A stretch of DNA of 37,957 nucleotides from CANKBT01 sp038236005 (GTDB lineage Bacteria > Actinomycetota > Actinomycetes > Mycobacteriales > SCTD01). Shown here piece after piece: positions 1-7,198 of this stretch (position 1 is the stretch's first letter; each line of letters begins with the position of its first letter). The stretch lies in assembly GCA_038236005.1 (NCBI GenBank), contig JBBSTI010000014.1, forward strand, positions 1 through 37,957, written 5' to 3'. The notes beneath the pieces were generated by a model. That model saw only the letters and a program-made list of their open reading frames with translations, did not search any database and was not told the DNA's origin. Both the position numbers and the translations under genes were made by a program.

Positions 1-535
1 AGGGACGGGCTTTTTGTACGCGCCCGAGCGCCTGATGACCAACGCGCACGTGCTGGCCGGGGTGAGCGAGCCGCGGGTGACCCTGCCGGACGGCAGCCGG
101 CTGCCGGCGACGGTGGTGCTGTTCGACCCGGACATCGACGTGGCCGTGCTGGCCGTGCCCGGCCTGGCCGGCACCCCGCTGCCGTTCGCGCCGCCGGCCG
201 CGGACGGGGCCGACGCGATCGTCGTCGGCTACCCGCAGGACGGGCCGTTCCGGGCCGACGCCGCCCGGGTCCGCCAGGTGCTGGCGGCCCGCGGTCCGAA
301 CATCTACGGGACCGAGCGGGTCGAGCGCCAGGTGTACGCGCTGCGCGGCCGGGTGCGCCCCGGCAACTCGGGCGGCCCGCTGATCGACCGTTCCGGCGAG
401 GTGCTCGGCGTCGTGTTCGCCGCTGCCGCGGACGACCCGGACACCGGCTATGCCCTCACCGGCGCCGAGGTGGCCGGGCAGGCCGAGCAGGGGGCCGCTG
501 CGACCGCGACGGTCGGCACCGGACCGTGCGCCTGA
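1..535 (+). CDS. MarP-like periplasmic serine protease, C-terminal part (5' truncated by window)
   Basis: Trypsin-like (chymotrypsin-fold) protease domain, reading in frame 2 from the window edge. The catalytic triad is visible: His in TNAHVLAG, Asp in DPDIDVAVLAV and Ser in RPGNSGGPLID. This matches the extracytoplasmic domain of MarP, the actinobacterial acid-resistance protease, which normally carries four N-terminal membrane helices; these lie outside the window. MarP is known to process a periplasmic substrate under acid stress; that role is inherited from the family and not shown here. The stop codon lies 10 nt inside the following monooxygenase gene. I am sure of the protease fold and less sure of orthology, because the membrane part cannot be seen. 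Confidence 0.85.
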   Translation, partial: GTGFLYAPERLMTNAHVLAGVSEPRVTLPDGSRLPATVVLFDPDIDVAVLAVPGLAGTPLPFAPPAADGADAIVVGYPQDGPFRADAARVRQVLAARGPNIYGTERVERQVYALRGRVRPGNSGGPLIDRSGEVLGVVFAAAADDPDTGYALTGAEVAGQAEQGAAATATVGTGPCA

Positions 536-1890
536 CCACGCCCGCTGACCCGGTCGTCGTGATCGGGGCCGGGCCGACCGGGCTGACCGCGGCGGCTCTG
601 CTGGCCCGGCTCGGCGTGCCGGTGCTCGTGCTGGAGCGCCACGACACCCCGTACGCGCTGCCTCGCGCCGTCCACCTCGACGACGAGGTCCACCGGATCC
701 TGCAGGCGGTCGGGGTCGCGGAGGGGTTCGCGCGGATCAGCACGCCTGCGCTGGGGCTGCGGCTGGTCGACGCCCGGCGGCGGGTGCTCGCCGAGTTTGC
801 CCGCAGCCCGGAGCCGGGGATGCACGGCTGGCCGCAGGCCAACCTGTTCGACCAGCCCGACCTGGAGGCGCTGCTGCGCGCCGAGGTCGCCCGGCTGGGG
901 GTGGAGGTGCGTACAGCGGAGGTGCTCGCCCTGGACGGGACGACGGTGCGGACCGATCGCGGGGACGTACGGGCCTCGGCCGTGCTCGGCTGCGACGGCG
1001 CCGGCAGCGTCGTGCGGCAAGCCCTGGGACCGCGGTGGCGTGACCTCGGGTTCACCGAGACCTGGCAGGTCGTCGACATCGAGAGCGCCGAGGACCTGGG
1101 GCTCTGGGCCGGCGTCACGCAGGTGTGCGACCCGGTGCGTCCGGCGACGGCGATCGCGCTGGGTCGTGGCCGCTACCGCTTCGAGGGACGAGACCCTGGC
1201 ACGGCCGGCTGGACCGCCGACGGCCCGTTCACCGCGGGGCACGCGGTGACGGTGCGGCGGCGGGCGTCCTACACCTTCCAGGCCCGGCTCGCCGACCGCT
1301 GGCGTGACGGGCGGGTGCTCCTGCTGGGCGACGCGGCGCACCTGTCGCCGCCGTTCGTCGGGCAGGGGCTCGGCGCGGGGTTGCGGGACGCCCACAACCT
1401 GGCGTGGAAGTTGGCCCGGGTGCTGGCCGGCCAGGCACCGGACGCCCTGCTGGACAGCTATCAGGCGGAGCGGCTCCCGCACGTGCGTTCCCAGGTGCGG
1501 CTGGCCCGCACGGCCGGGTGGGCGATGACCGGCGGGCAGGGACGTACGGCGATGCTGCGGCGGTGGGCGCTGCGCGGCCTGGTGCGGGTGCCCGGCGCGG
1601 CGGGTCGCGTGCTGGACACCGGGTCGCCGCCGCTTCGTGGCCCGCTCGGTGGACCGCTGCCCGGGCAGCACGTGCTCGACGGCCGGCGGCTCGACGACCT
1701 GGTCGGGCCGCTGTTCGCCGTCCTCACCCGGCGGGAGCCCGCCCGTGCTGATCGCGCGCTCGCGGAGCAGCTGGGCGGGCCCGCGCTGCGGGTGCCCGAG
1801 CTGTCGTGCCGACGGGTGGTGCTGCGGCCCGATCGGGTGAGGGTGACGGGCGATCCGGACCGTTGGGTGCCGCTCGTCACCGGGCTCTGA
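526..1890 (+). CDS. FAD-dependent monooxygenase (MhpA/aromatic hydroxylase-like)
   Basis: A 454-residue flavoprotein hydroxylase of the PHBH fold. It has the N-terminal Rossmann GxGxxG (GAGPTG, residues 14-19), the DG motif (GCDGAGS, about 155-161) and the GD motif (LLLGDAAHLSPP, about 265-276), followed by GQGLGAGLRDAHNL, which contacts FAD. The segment around residues 46-62 (RAVHLDDEV) resembles 3-(3-hydroxyphenyl)propionate hydroxylases, which use NAD(P)H and O2 to hydroxylate a phenolic ring. It is shorter than the roughly 550-residue MhpA enzymes and has only a reduced C-terminal thioredoxin-like region. GTG 526 overlaps the protease stop by 10 nt, so the two may be co-transcribed, although their functions are unrelated. 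The substrate cannot be read from the sequence. Confidence 0.85.
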   Translation: MRLTTPADPVVVIGAGPTGLTAAALLARLGVPVLVLERHDTPYALPRAVHLDDEVHRILQAVGVAEGFARISTPALGLRLVDARRRVLAEFARSPEPGMHGWPQANLFDQPDLEALLRAEVARLGVEVRTAEVLALDGTTVRTDRGDVRASAVLGCDGAGSVVRQALGPRWRDLGFTETWQVVDIESAEDLGLWAGVTQVCDPVRPATAIALGRGRYRFEGRDPGTAGWTADGPFTAGHAVTVRRRASYTFQARLADRWRDGRVLLLGDAAHLSPPFVGQGLGAGLRDAHNLAWKLARVLAGQAPDALLDSYQAERLPHVRSQVRLARTAGWAMTGGQGRTAMLRRWALRGLVRVPGAAGRVLDTGSPPLRGPLGGPLPGQHVLDGRRLDDLVGPLFAVLTRREPARADRALAEQLGGPALRVPELSCRRVVLRPDRVRVTGDPDRWVPLVTGL

Positions 1891-1915
1891 GTCGACAGGT
1901 GCGCGCCACGTGCTT

Positions 1916-1946
1916 ACTCTTGCAAGCAAGAGTGTTGCTGACGCAA
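1916..1946. promoter_or_regulatory. Palindromic operator candidate (TetR-type)
   Basis: ACTCTTGC-AA-GCAAGAGT at 1916-1933 is a perfect 8-bp inverted repeat. A second, shorter TTGC...GCAA inverted repeat lies just downstream (1935-1938 and 1943-1946). Both sit 27-57 nt upstream of the ATG at 1973, where a repressor would block a promoter. The size and symmetry are typical of TetR-family sites, but no TetR gene is in the window. Confidence 0.5.
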
Positions 1947-1972
1947 GCATCGCGAGCTGCGAGGAGGTGCGC

Positions 1973-2431
1973 ATGACGCCCTACCAAGAGGTGCGGGTGG
2001 CCCGGACGATCGCCGCGGACCCGACCAGCACGGCGCTGCTGCTTGCCGGACCGACCGCCATCGAGCTGTGGCCCGACCTTCGGCGCACCGGCGAGCAGGG
2101 TGGCCGTGTGCTGGTCGAGACGGGCCTGTCCTCGGGCGAGGTGTCCACCGGTCGCGTGAAGGCGCTGCCGCCCCGACGCACCGCCACGGCGTTCGTGACG
2201 CGCTTCGAGAGCACCGGTGACGCGATGCCGCTGACCCGCGGGACCTTGACCCTGTCGTACGCACCTTCGAGCGGCGACGGGCTGGTCAACACCAGGGCCG
2301 TGCTCGAGCTGGTCGTCGACGGTGACGACAAGCTCGGGGTCGGCGTGCCCGACCTGCGGCTGCACGCCCTCTCCAAGGGGTTCCTGGAGAACCTGGCGAC
2401 GGCCGCCGAGGCCCGCAACCGGGCTGCCTGA
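1973..2431 (+). CDS. Unknown protein, possibly SRPBCC-like
   Basis: 152 residues, cytoplasmic, no signal or membrane segment. The opening (QEVRVARTIAADPTSTALLLAGP) followed by alternating beta-strand patterns and a final helix (LHALSKGFLENLATAA) suggests an SRPBCC/START-like fold, but I recognise no specific family. ATG 1973 is chosen because GAGGAGG at 1961-1967 is a strong ribosome binding site at proper spacing; a longer GTG start at 1910 would run translation through the palindrome at 1916-1933. It is probably a single gene controlled by that palindrome. Function unknown. Confidence 0.65.
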   Translation: MTPYQEVRVARTIAADPTSTALLLAGPTAIELWPDLRRTGEQGGRVLVETGLSSGEVSTGRVKALPPRRTATAFVTRFESTGDAMPLTRGTLTLSYAPSSGDGLVNTRAVLELVVDGDDKLGVGVPDLRLHALSKGFLENLATAAEARNRAA

Positions 2432-2501
2432 TCGGGGACGTCGGCCGGGCCTGAAGGTGCCGGCACGTGCGATCTTGCACCGCATCTGAGACGTTGGTCG
2501 C

Positions 2502-3377
2502 ATGCGTGTCTTGGTCACCGGGTCCGAGGGCAAGGTCGGCGTCGCGACGGTCGAGGCACTGGTCGCTGCCGGTCACCAGGTGACCGGGGTCGACCTGCTG
2601 CGTCCGAGGTTCGACCGGGCGGACGAGGGGGCTGCGGCCTACCAGCAGGCTGACCTGCTCGACGCCGGCAGTGCTTACGCCGTCGTCCGCGGTCACGACG
2701 CCGTCGTGCACACCGCGGCCATCCCGGAGCCCACGCAGAACCCGCCGCACGTGGTCTTCGCCAACCTGACCGCGACGTTCAACGTGCTCGAGGCCGCCGT
2801 CCGGTGGGGCGTGTCCCGGTTTGTCAACGTCTCCTCGGAGACCGTGCCGGGGTTCTTCTTCCCGGAGAAGAAGTTCCTGCCCGACTACGTGCCGGTGGAC
2901 GAGGAGCACCCGGTGCGTCCGCAGGACCCGTACGCCCTGGCCAAGCACTTCGGCGAGCAGCTGATGGACGCGGCCGTACGGCGGTCGGACCTGCGCTGCA
3001 CCACGATCCGACCGAGCTGGGTGATGACGGCGGACAACTACGCCCGCAACCTCGGCCCGTTGCTCGCCGACCGCACCCTGCTCACGCCGAGCCTGTGGGC
3101 CTACATCGACGTGCTGGACCTCGCCGACGCGCTCGTGCTCGCGGTCGAGAACGACCTGCCGGGGCACGAGGTGTTCTACATCGCGTCGCCAGACAACGTC
3201 GGCGGTCGGGATCTCGCCGCCGCGGTCGCAGAGCACTACGGGGACCGGATCGCCGTGCGGGACCTCGCCCGTCCGGATGCCTCCGGGATCACGTCGGCCA
3301 AGGCTGCGCGGCTGCTGGGCTATCGGCCGACCCGGAGCTGGCGCGACCACCTGACCGAGAACGGCGTGCCGGTCTAG
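2502..3377 (+). CDS. NAD-dependent epimerase/dehydratase family protein
   Basis: 291 residues, an extended short-chain dehydrogenase. The nucleotide-binding GxxGxxG is GSEGKVG (residues 7-13), followed by an acidic residue after strand 2 (VDLL) that favours NAD(H). The catalytic Ser lies in NVSSETV (about 111-112) and the Tyr-x3-Lys in YALAKHF (Tyr144, Lys148). Family members act on nucleotide sugars or other hydroxylated substrates; nothing here fixes which. There is no clear ribosome binding site upstream of ATG 2502, so the start may be leaderless or weak. A strong hairpin follows the gene. Confidence 0.85.
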   Translation: MRVLVTGSEGKVGVATVEALVAAGHQVTGVDLLRPRFDRADEGAAAYQQADLLDAGSAYAVVRGHDAVVHTAAIPEPTQNPPHVVFANLTATFNVLEAAVRWGVSRFVNVSSETVPGFFFPEKKFLPDYVPVDEEHPVRPQDPYALAKHFGEQLMDAAVRRSDLRCTTIRPSWVMTADNYARNLGPLLADRTLLTPSLWAYIDVLDLADALVLAVENDLPGHEVFYIASPDNVGGRDLAAAVAEHYGDRIAVRDLARPDASGITSAKAARLLGYRPTRSWRDHLTENGVPV

Positions 3378-3462
3378 CGGCTCCGTCGTCTCACCCCCGC
3401 CTGCGTCCGCTCGGCACGTCCCACAAGGAGTCCGCGGAAGCGAGCGGGCTGGAACGTAGCAG

Positions 3463-3503
3463 GTCCGCCCGACACGCGACCGTCTGGTCGGCGTCGGGCG
3501 GAC
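3463..3503. terminator. Bidirectional hairpin terminator
   Basis: GTCCGCCCGAC (3463-3473) pairs perfectly with GTCGGGCGGAC (3493-3503), and the loop contains a further 5-bp stem CGACC/GGTCG (3477-3481/3486-3490). It lies between two convergent genes (ends at 3377 and 3526), so it can terminate both. There is no U tract, as is common in actinobacteria. Confidence 0.7.
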
Positions 3504-3525
3504 GCGTGAAACTTCCGCTCGGGGG

Positions 3526-3780
3526 CTACGCAGCGTGCGCGTAGTCGTCGGCGAGCCGGCTGGTCGCGGTGCGCTCCAGCAGGATCAGCAGGCGGGACAG
3601 CGCCCGCAGGCGACGGACCCGCAGCTCGGAGACGTCGGCGAGCACGTCGAGCAGGACGGGGGAGAGCCCCTCGGTCCGGCCGGCCACCAGCACCGCGTCG
3701 AGCTCCTGCGCGCTCACAGCGGTGAAGCCGCCGTTTGCTGCCGTCTCGCCGATCTGGCTCAGGAACGCGCTGCTGGTCAT
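3526..3780 (-). CDS. Small helical protein of unknown function
   Basis: 84 residues. The start is placed at the ATG ending at 3780 because AAGGAG lies 6 nt upstream on the coding strand; an upstream in-frame ATG at 3825 lacks such a site. The protein is predicted to be largely helical, with a hydrophobic then Arg/Leu-rich C-terminal half (SELRVRRLRALSRLLILLE). No domain recognised and no signal peptide. It is divergent from the LysR gene and shares its upstream region, the usual arrangement for a LysR target gene, so control by that regulator is likely. It could be a small binding or regulatory protein. Confidence 0.6.
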   Translation of the reverse strand: MTSSAFLSQIGETAANGGFTAVSAQELDAVLVAGRTEGLSPVLLDVLADVSELRVRRLRALSRLLILLERTATSRLADDYAHAA

Positions 3781-3846
3781 GGTGGACTCCTTGGTCTCTT
3801 CCGTGGCGTCTGCCTCGGTTGACACGTACGTTAGGCACGCGGGAGC

Positions 3847-3895
3847 ATCACGTACAGCGCTGATACGCGGCGCTCATCATCAGGAGCGCTGATAC
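3847..3895. promoter_or_regulatory. LysR-type operator with repeated AGCGCTGATAC
   Basis: ATCAG-N5-CTGAT (3879-3893) is a perfect 15-bp T-N11-A LysR box. The 11-mer AGCGCTGATAC occurs at 3856-3866 and again at 3885-3895, 29 bp (nearly three helical turns) apart. The pair lies directly upstream of the LysR gene and in the divergent intergenic region, so it fits a recognition and activation site pair with autoregulation. Confidence 0.7.
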
Positions 3896-3897
3896 TT

Positions 3898-4809
3898 GTG
3901 GTGGCCGTTCGCAACCTCGACCTACGCCATCTTCAGGCCATGGACGCCGTCGTCGCGACCGGCACGTTCGGCGAGGCCGCCAAGCTGCTCGGCTTCACCC
4001 AGTCTGCCGTCAGCCAGCAGATCGCGGCTCTGGAACGGGCCGTCGGCGGGTCGCTGTTCGATCGTCCCGGCGGGCCCCGGCGACCGGTGCTGACCCCGCT
4101 GGGCCGGATCGTCGCCGAGCACGCCCACGACCTGGTCGACCGGGCCGGCGGGCTGACCGAAGACGTGCGCCGGTTCTCGGCCGGGCTGGTCGGCCGGCTC
4201 GACATCGGCACCTTCCAGAGCGTGTCCACCGCCGTGCTGCCCGGGCTGCTGGGCGCGCTACGGCTGCGCTTCCCGCACGTCGAGGTGCGCCTGACCGAGG
4301 ACCCCGAGGATGCCGTGCTCGCCCGCGGGGTCATCGACGGACGGCTCGACCTCACCTTCCTCGACGGCGAGCCGACCGCACCGATGGAAGGGATCGAGCT
4401 GTTCGTCGACCCGTTCGTCGTCGTGGCCCGACCGCAGGACGTCGGTCCGGGCCCGGTGCCGGCCGAGCTGCTCGCCGACGCCTCGCTGATCGGGCAGACC
4501 AACAGCTCCTGCGAGCGGCTGATCACCGGAGGGCTCCGCAGCCTCGGGGTCGAGCCGCGCTACATCTTCCGCACCAACGACAACTCGGCGGTCAGCTCGA
4601 TGGTGCGGGCCGGCATGGGGCTCGCGGTGATGCCCCGGCTCGCGGTCGACCTGGAGGACCCCCGCACGGTCGTACGGTCGGTGGAGCCAGCGATGCCGGA
4701 CCGGCAGATCTTCCTGGTATGGCGGTCGGACCGGACGCTGTCGCCCTCGGCGCGCTATCTGGTCGAGCTGGCCGTCGCGCAGACCGCCTACCTGCGTGAG
4801 CAGCCTTAG
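3898..4809 (+). CDS. LysR-family transcriptional regulator
   Basis: 303 residues. The N-terminal winged helix-turn-helix (about 6-65) has the classic LysR pattern (GTFGEAAKLLGFTQSAVSQQIAALE, here cited only as the region 23-47), followed by the linker helix and a periplasmic-binding-protein-like effector domain (from about 90). It should bind the box at 3879-3893 next to its own start and regulate itself and probably the divergent small gene at 3526-3780. GTG 3898 and GTG 3901 are both possible starts; an AGGAG at 3882-3886 is rather distant from either. The effector is unknown. The 3' end overlaps the DUF309 gene end by 4 nt. Confidence 0.88.
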   Translation: MVAVRNLDLRHLQAMDAVVATGTFGEAAKLLGFTQSAVSQQIAALERAVGGSLFDRPGGPRRPVLTPLGRIVAEHAHDLVDRAGGLTEDVRRFSAGLVGRLDIGTFQSVSTAVLPGLLGALRLRFPHVEVRLTEDPEDAVLARGVIDGRLDLTFLDGEPTAPMEGIELFVDPFVVVARPQDVGPGPVPAELLADASLIGQTNSSCERLITGGLRSLGVEPRYIFRTNDNSAVSSMVRAGMGLAVMPRLAVDLEDPRTVVRSVEPAMPDRQIFLVWRSDRTLSPSARYLVELAVAQTAYLREQP

Positions 4810-5237
4810 CGCCGCAGGGTCAGGAGCGGCACGAGCGGCCCGGCCGGGTCGTCGGCCTCCAACAGATCGGCGGCGTCGCGGGCCCAGCCGGTCAGGCCCT
4901 CGGCGATCCCGTACGGCGGTGGGTCCGCGGGCAGCCGGTCGGCGCCGCGCCGCAGCAGGCGTACGGCCCCCACGAGGGTCCCGCGCTGGCAGTGCGTCAC
5001 GCCGACGCACAGCTGCGCGAGGCCCTGCCACAGGTCCCGCTCGTCGGTCGGGGCGGCCTTCCAGACGGCCTCGAGGACCTCGTGGGCGGAGAAGGCCCGG
5101 CCCTGGTCGAGCAGCTGCTGGGCGAAGGCCAGCGCCTCGTCCGCCGGGAGCGCGACCTCACTCACCGGTTCGACGCCGGGCTCGCCGTGCGGCAGCGGAC
5201 GGCCCAGCGCGTCACGCGCGCGCGTGCTCACACGCAC
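4806..5237 (-). CDS. DUF309 domain protein
   Basis: 143 residues. The central region carries the DUF309 signature: FSAHEVLEAVW, then a helical segment with LWQGLAQLCVGVTHCQRGTLVGAVRLL in two parts around residues 70-100. DUF309 proteins are small all-helical proteins with a conserved HE..W motif; their biochemical role is not established. The GTG at 5237 lies only 7 nt after the hydrolase stop codon, so this is the last gene of a DUF1469-hydrolase-DUF309 operon. Another GTG at 5231 is possible. Confidence 0.8.
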   Translation of the reverse strand: MRVSTRARDALGRPLPHGEPGVEPVSEVALPADEALAFAQQLLDQGRAFSAHEVLEAVWKAAPTDERDLWQGLAQLCVGVTHCQRGTLVGAVRLLRRGADRLPADPPPYGIAEGLTGWARDAADLLEADDPAGPLVPLLTLRR

Positions 5238-5244
5238 GTGTGCC

Positions 5245-6138
5245 TCAGCGTTCCGCGCACGCGTGCTCCAGCACGGCGGCAGTCACCCGGTCCGGCGCCT
5301 CCTCGGCCGGGAAGTGACCGACCCCCTCGAGCAGCTCCAGCGCATACGGCCCGTGCGCGAACGGCGCCGAGCCACGCGCGGTCGCGGCGAGCACGTACGG
5401 GTCGTCGGCACCGTGCAGCTGCAGTACCGGCGCCTGGACCCCGGCCGCCATCACCCGGTAGAAGCGCCGCCCGCTCGGGCGGGTCAGCGACCGCACCGAC
5501 CAGCGGAAGTATTCCAGCGCGCAGTGCGCCGCAGCCGGCACGGCCATCGCCTCGGTGCAGCGGGCCGCAGCCTCGGGAGTCGGCGGGACGACCGACCAAC
5601 GGCGCAGCAGCTCGTCCACCAGGGTGCCCTCGGCCAGCTGACGCTCCGGCCGCTTCGGGACCTGGAACCCCAGCACCGGCGTGAACGCCTTCACCTGCGG
5701 CCCCGGGCTGCGCAGCGCGTCGCGCAGCGCAACCGGATGGGCAGCGCCGAGCACGGTCAGCCGGTTGACCAGGCGGGGGTGCAGGGTCGCGGTCACCCAG
5801 GCCAGATAGCCGCCCCAGTCCTGCCCGACCAGGTGCGCGTCCCGAGCGCCCAACGCGCGGACCAGCCCGGCGACGTCGGCCGACAGCGTGTAGGGGTCGT
5901 AGCCCCGCGGCGGCTTGTCGCTGCCGCCGTAGCCCCGCAGGTCGACCGCGACCGTACGCAGACCTGCCTCGGCGAGCGGGGCGATCTGATGACGCCACGT
6001 CCACCAGCTCTGCGGGAAGCCGTGCAGCAGCAGCACCAGCGGTCCGTCGGCCGGGCCCGCAGCCACCGTGTGGAAGCGCAGCCCGCCCGCCGTGACGTGC
6101 CGATGCTCCAGCAGGTCTGGCCCGGGGTCGGTGATCAG
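5245..6138 (-). CDS. Alpha/beta hydrolase, epoxide-hydrolase type (CTG start proposed)
   Basis: 297 residues if started at CTG 6138. The fold is clear: oxyanion loop HGFPQSWW, nucleophile elbow VGQDWGGY with an Asp nucleophile as in epoxide hydrolases and haloalkane dehalogenases, acid Asp in LHGADDPY and base His in GVGHFPAEE. The segment GYGGSDKPPRGYDPYTL is typical of actinobacterial epoxide-hydrolase-like proteins. The first conventional start codon (GTG 6066) would remove the expected first beta strands (EHRHVTAGGLRFHTVAAG), and no ATG/GTG/TTG occurs upstream in frame. CTG 6138 overlaps the upstream TGA as CTGA, exactly where an ATGA overlap would be expected. Natural substrate unknown. 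Confidence 0.85.
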   Translation of the reverse strand: MITDPGPDLLEHRHVTAGGLRFHTVAAGPADGPLVLLLHGFPQSWWTWRHQIAPLAEAGLRTVAVDLRGYGGSDKPPRGYDPYTLSADVAGLVRALGARDAHLVGQDWGGYLAWVTATLHPRLVNRLTVLGAAHPVALRDALRSPGPQVKAFTPVLGFQVPKRPERQLAEGTLVDELLRRWSVVPPTPEAAARCTEAMAVPAAAHCALEYFRWSVRSLTRPSGRRFYRVMAAGVQAPVLQLHGADDPYVLAATARGSAPFAHGPYALELLEGVGHFPAEEAPDRVTAAVLEHACAER

Positions 6139-6542
6139 GTGCCGGTCCGGGTCGGGTGCTTGGCCCAGGCCACGTCGTTCTTCACCGTCTCGATGGTCTT
6201 CTCCGGGGGCCCGACCTTCTGGACGCTGCTCTTGCCGAACAGCGCCGCCGCGCCGGCGACCAGCAGATAGACGACGCCCACGATGAGGAACCCGAGGCCG
6301 AGGTTGAGCCCACGACCGATCGCGTACGCCGCCGCGGTCGACAGGAACAGCACCCCGAAGATCGCAGCCACGCCGGCGGCCCCGAACGCGCCCGCTCCCT
6401 TGCCCGCCTGCTTGACGTCTCGGGTGATCTCCAGCTTGGCCAGCTCGACCTCCTGCCGCATCAGGGAGGAGAGGTCGGCGGTGGCGGACGCCACGAGCTC
6501 GCCCAGGCTCTTGCTGTCGGGCGCGGGGGTGGACGTGCTCAT
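6135..6542 (-). CDS. DUF1469 / 'phage holin family' membrane protein (Actinobacteriophage_holin-like superfamily)
   Basis: 135 residues. An N-terminal amphipathic region (SLGELVASATADLSSLMRQE) precedes the hallmark VELAKLEITRDV, then two membrane helices (about 53-75 and 80-102) and a short charged tail. Such proteins are chromosomal membrane proteins of actinobacteria and are not phage lysis proteins in this context. ATG 6542 has GGAG about 8 nt upstream. A neighbouring alpha/beta hydrolase, MarP and acetyl-CoA synthetase form a familiar actinobacterial neighbourhood; function unknown. Confidence 0.8.
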   Translation of the reverse strand: MSTSTPAPDSKSLGELVASATADLSSLMRQEVELAKLEITRDVKQAGKGAGAFGAAGVAAIFGVLFLSTAAAYAIGRGLNLGLGFLIVGVVYLLVAGAAALFGKSSVQKVGPPEKTIETVKNDVAWAKHPTRTGT

Positions 6543-6639
6543 GGAAAGGCTCCAGTCAGGGGGATCTGTGGCTCGCGGGTCTGGCGCCCTCGTACCCGCC
6601 TGGGGCGTCCTGAACGCGCACGGGCCACATCGTGGCCGG

Positions 6640-7032
6640 TCAGGGGCGCACGAGCCGATGAAGCGCGAACCGGGCCAGGGGTGCGTACGCCAGGACGAGC
6701 GGCGCCGGACCGCGCACGACGAGCCAGGTCCGGGTGCCCGACCCGCAGGCCTCCACCCCGTGCTCGAGGTGCAGCCTCGCCGGCCCGAGGCGGGCCTGCC
6801 AGGCCCATCGTCGGGCGCGCGCATCGAAGGAGTCAACGGTCTCGACGGTGAAGGCGACGCCCGGACCGACGACCGGGTGGACCGTCCCGGCCAGCCCGGG
6901 GGCCAGCCGGCGCGCGGCTGCGTCGACGCTACGGATCTGCGGCGCCCAGACGGGCCACCGGTCGAGGTCGTCGTAGCGGTCCCAGACCTCGGCCGGCTCG
7001 GCGTCGCCGGTGGCCCGCAGCCGCACCCTCAC
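6640..7032 (-). CDS. SRPBCC family protein (polyketide cyclase/dehydrase-like)
   Basis: About 130 residues from GTG 7032. The pattern AEVWDRYDDLDRWPVWAP near the N-terminus, then GLAGTVHPVVGPGV, VETVDS and a long C-terminal helix (LVLAYAPLARFALHRLV) is a helix-grip SRPBCC fold, which forms a hydrophobic ligand pocket. The ligand and role are unknown. The start is uncertain: GTG 7026 is also possible and GGAG lies about 11 nt upstream of 7032. It is divergent from the mrp operon. Confidence 0.75.
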   Translation of the reverse strand: MRVRLRATGDAEPAEVWDRYDDLDRWPVWAPQIRSVDAAARRLAPGLAGTVHPVVGPGVAFTVETVDSFDARARRWAWQARLGPARLHLEHGVEACGSGTRTWLVVRGPAPLVLAYAPLARFALHRLVRP

Positions 7033-7053
7033 CGAGAGCCACGCTCCGGCGTA

Positions 7054-7110
7054 CGGTGCACGTCTTTTTCCCGGTGCATCGGTGCACGCTAGCCCCCACG
7101 TGGATAGGGT
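7054..7110. promoter_or_regulatory. Upstream region of mrp with three CGGTGCA repeats
   Basis: CGGTGCA occurs at 7054-7060, 7072-7078 and 7080-7086; two copies extend to the palindrome GTGCAC. A possible -10 element TAGGGT lies at 7105-7110, upstream of the mrpA start. This is a candidate regulator-binding cluster for the divergent mrp and SRPBCC promoters; no regulator is assigned. Confidence 0.3.
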
Positions 7111-7198
7111 GTCCCTCGGTGAGCCGGGAAGCCTGGTCGGCGGCCTCGAGAGGCGCAGCCGCGCCGAGGTCTTGCTCCTACCCGTGTCCGGAGGTCGT

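Noticed and set aside
1910..1972. Longer start (GTG 1910) for the SRPBCC-like gene
   Set aside because: It would translate the operator palindrome and lacks a ribosome binding site, while ATG 1973 has GAGGAGG.
448..1974. Long open frame on the minus strand opposite the monooxygenase
   Set aside because: Shadow of a GC-rich gene: Arg/Pro/Gly-rich translation without domains, while the plus strand has clear flavoprotein motifs.
6135..6542. Phage holin as evidence of a prophage
   Set aside because: The family name is misleading: no phage genes nearby, and the protein is a usual chromosomal membrane protein in this neighbourhood.
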